Source: CAMTWB01 sp037441775 (GTDB lineage: Bacteria; Desulfobacterota; Syntrophia; Syntrophales; CAMTWB01). Taken from it: 16,816 nucleotides of DNA. Of the stretch, positions 16,220-16,816 are shown one piece after another (within the stretch, counting starts at the first letter, position 1; every line of letters starts with the position of its first letter). The position numbers were made by a program, and so were the translations under genes. The stretch is taken from NCBI GenBank assembly GCA_037441775.1, contig JBBIRO010000053.1:1-16816 (forward strand). The letters run 5' to 3'. The notes below the pieces were generated by a model that was given only the letters and a program-made list of their open reading frames with translations, ran no database searches and had not been told where the DNA came from.

Positions 16220-16248
16220 TTGACATAGCTGTCCTCGTGGGATAGCAT
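16220..16248 (+). promoter_or_regulatory. Probable sigma-70 promoter of tRNA-Ser
   Basis: TTGACA at 16220-16225, a 17-base spacer, then TAGCAT at 16243-16248 (4 of 6 matches to TATAAT). Transcription would start near 16255, just before the tRNA at 16263, as usual for tRNA genes. It lies in the 74-base gap after serS. Confidence 0.65.
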
Positions 16249-16262
16249 ACGCAATAGTAGCC

Positions 16263-16348
16263 GGAGGGATGGCCGAGTGGTCTATGGCGGCGGTCTTGAA
16301 AACCGTTGACCGAAAGGTTCGCGGGTTCGAATCCTGCTCCCTCCGCCA
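16263..16348 (+). tRNA. tRNA-Ser (anticodon UGA)
   Basis: Class II tRNA of 86 bases including an encoded CCA end (16346-16348). The acceptor arms are GGAGGGA 16263-16269 and TCCCTCC 16338-16344, fully complementary, with discriminator G. The anticodon loop CTTGAAA gives TGA at 16297-16299. The long variable arm (GACC, GAAA, GGTT) is the serine hallmark. The T loop sequence GGTTCGAATCC is standard. It reads UCA and other UCN codons. Its cognate synthetase gene lies directly upstream. Confidence 0.97.
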
Positions 16349-16380
16349 ATTTACAATCCAAAAAGTCCATTGAAGAATTA

Positions 16381-16407
16381 AACCCGCAAGAATTAGCGGG
16401 TTTTTTT
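16381..16407 (+). terminator. Rho-independent terminator after tRNA-Ser
   Basis: AACCCGC 16381-16387 and GCGGGTT 16396-16402 form a perfect 7-base stem with an 8-base loop, followed by a T-run to 16407. It ends the tRNA-Ser transcript, and any read-through from mqnEA-mqnC-serS. Confidence 0.9.
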
Positions 16408-16413
16408 GGTTGT

Positions 16414-16466
16414 GATAACCCAAAATTGACCAGGAGAAGGGCGTAGCGATAACCGAAAATTGACTA
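16414..16466. repeat. Two 19-base direct repeats next to the transposase remnant
   Basis: GATAACCCAAAATTGACCA at 16414-16432 recurs at 16448-16466 with 17 of 19 identities, a 34-base period. They begin seven bases after the terminator T-run. Repeated short motifs near one end are typical of insertion sequence termini, for example in the IS21 family; this assignment is inference. Confidence 0.6.
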
Positions 16467-16491
16467 CCCTGAGCGATGATCCTCCCGATAA

Positions 16492-16816
16492 AGTGCTTGG
16501 ATGTATGCGACCATTTTTCGAGAAGGGGACGGGAGGTCAGTCAATGTCCTCCCCGCGCTGGAATGGCTGGCCGCCATGTGCACCCATATTCCCAACAAGG
16601 GCGAGCAGATGGTCAGGTATTACGGCTGGTACAGCAACGTCTCTCGGGGGAAAAGACAGATGGCGGGAAAGGATGATGCTGTCCCCTGCATCCTCGATCC
16701 GCAGGGAGATTCAAAGGCCTTCCGCAAAAGCTGGGCGCGGCTGATACAGAAGATGTACGAAGTCGATCCCCTGGTCTGCCCAAGGTGTCAGGGGACCATG
16801 CGCATCATCAGCTTCA
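16492..16816 (+). pseudogene. IS91-type transposase, C-terminal remnant, runs off right edge
   Basis: An open frame runs from just after a stop at 16489-16491 to the window end. From about 16501 it reads MYATIFREGDGRSVNV, ALEWLAAMCTHIPNKGEQ, MVRYYGWYSNVSRGKR, then SWARLIQKMYEVDPLVCPRC, QGTMRIISF. This is the C-terminal part of IS91/Y2-type transposases, with the CPRCQGTMR zinc-ribbon-like motif near the end. The N-terminal catalytic region, with the replication-protein-like tyrosines, is not upstream: only 85 bases separate the open frame from the terminator. The gene is therefore 5'-truncated, most likely an inactive fragment left by insertion or deletion. I cannot see its end. Confidence 0.8.

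Noticed and set aside
15944..16423. Minus-strand open frame of 159 codons over the end of serS and the tRNA
   Set aside because: It runs antisense through serS, the tRNA-Ser gene and the terminator; its residues reflect the tRNA complement.
16460..16744. Plus-strand frames in other phases over the transposase remnant
   Set aside because: Only the phase beginning at 16492 gives IS91-type transposase sequence; the others are shadows.

Overview
The window looks like chromosomal DNA of an anaerobic, probably syntrophic or sulfate-reducing member of the Desulfobacterota (the old Deltaproteobacteria). This is inferred from three things: an oxygen-sensitive 4-hydroxybutyryl-CoA dehydratase inside a CoA-thioester catabolic operon, a TAXI-type TRAP transporter with a PAS-LuxR regulator, and the futalosine menaquinone route. 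No rRNA or other decisive marker is present, so the exact taxon is open.

Left part (1-10184, all minus strand). This is an apparent operon, read from right to left: TAXI substrate-binding protein, fused TRAP permease, FMN-dependent nitronate-monooxygenase-like enzyme, enoyl-CoA hydratase/3-hydroxyacyl-CoA dehydrogenase, 4-hydroxybutyryl-CoA dehydratase, and two AMP-forming acyl-CoA ligases, the last running off the left edge. Apart from the 173-base gap after the binding protein, gaps are 20-56 bases. Together the genes give a coherent route: uptake of a small carboxylate, CoA activation, radical dehydration to crotonyl-CoA, hydration, and oxidation to acetoacetyl-CoA. 4-Hydroxybutyrate is the simplest substrate. 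A thiolase is not in view. A strong hairpin followed by a T-run separates the binding protein from the permease.

Middle (10185-11875). A 439-base non-coding stretch holds degenerate REP-like palindromes and a tandem 10-base repeat. It is followed by a minus-strand PAS-LuxR regulator with a near-consensus sigma-70 promoter. A non-coding divergent region then leads to the plus-strand genes.

Right part (11876-16816, plus strand). The first gene is a fusion of MqnE (aminofutalosine synthase) and MqnA (chorismate dehydratase), the first two steps of the futalosine menaquinone pathway. It overlaps mqnC by 8 bases. serS follows, then tRNA-Ser(UGA) with its own promoter and an intrinsic terminator. 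Just past the terminator are two 19-base direct repeats and the C-terminal part of an IS91-type transposase that runs off the right edge.

The most notable points are the MqnE-MqnA fusion, the self-contained 4-hydroxybutyrate-type oxidation module coupled to a TAXI transporter, and the hairpin inside the transporter operon.
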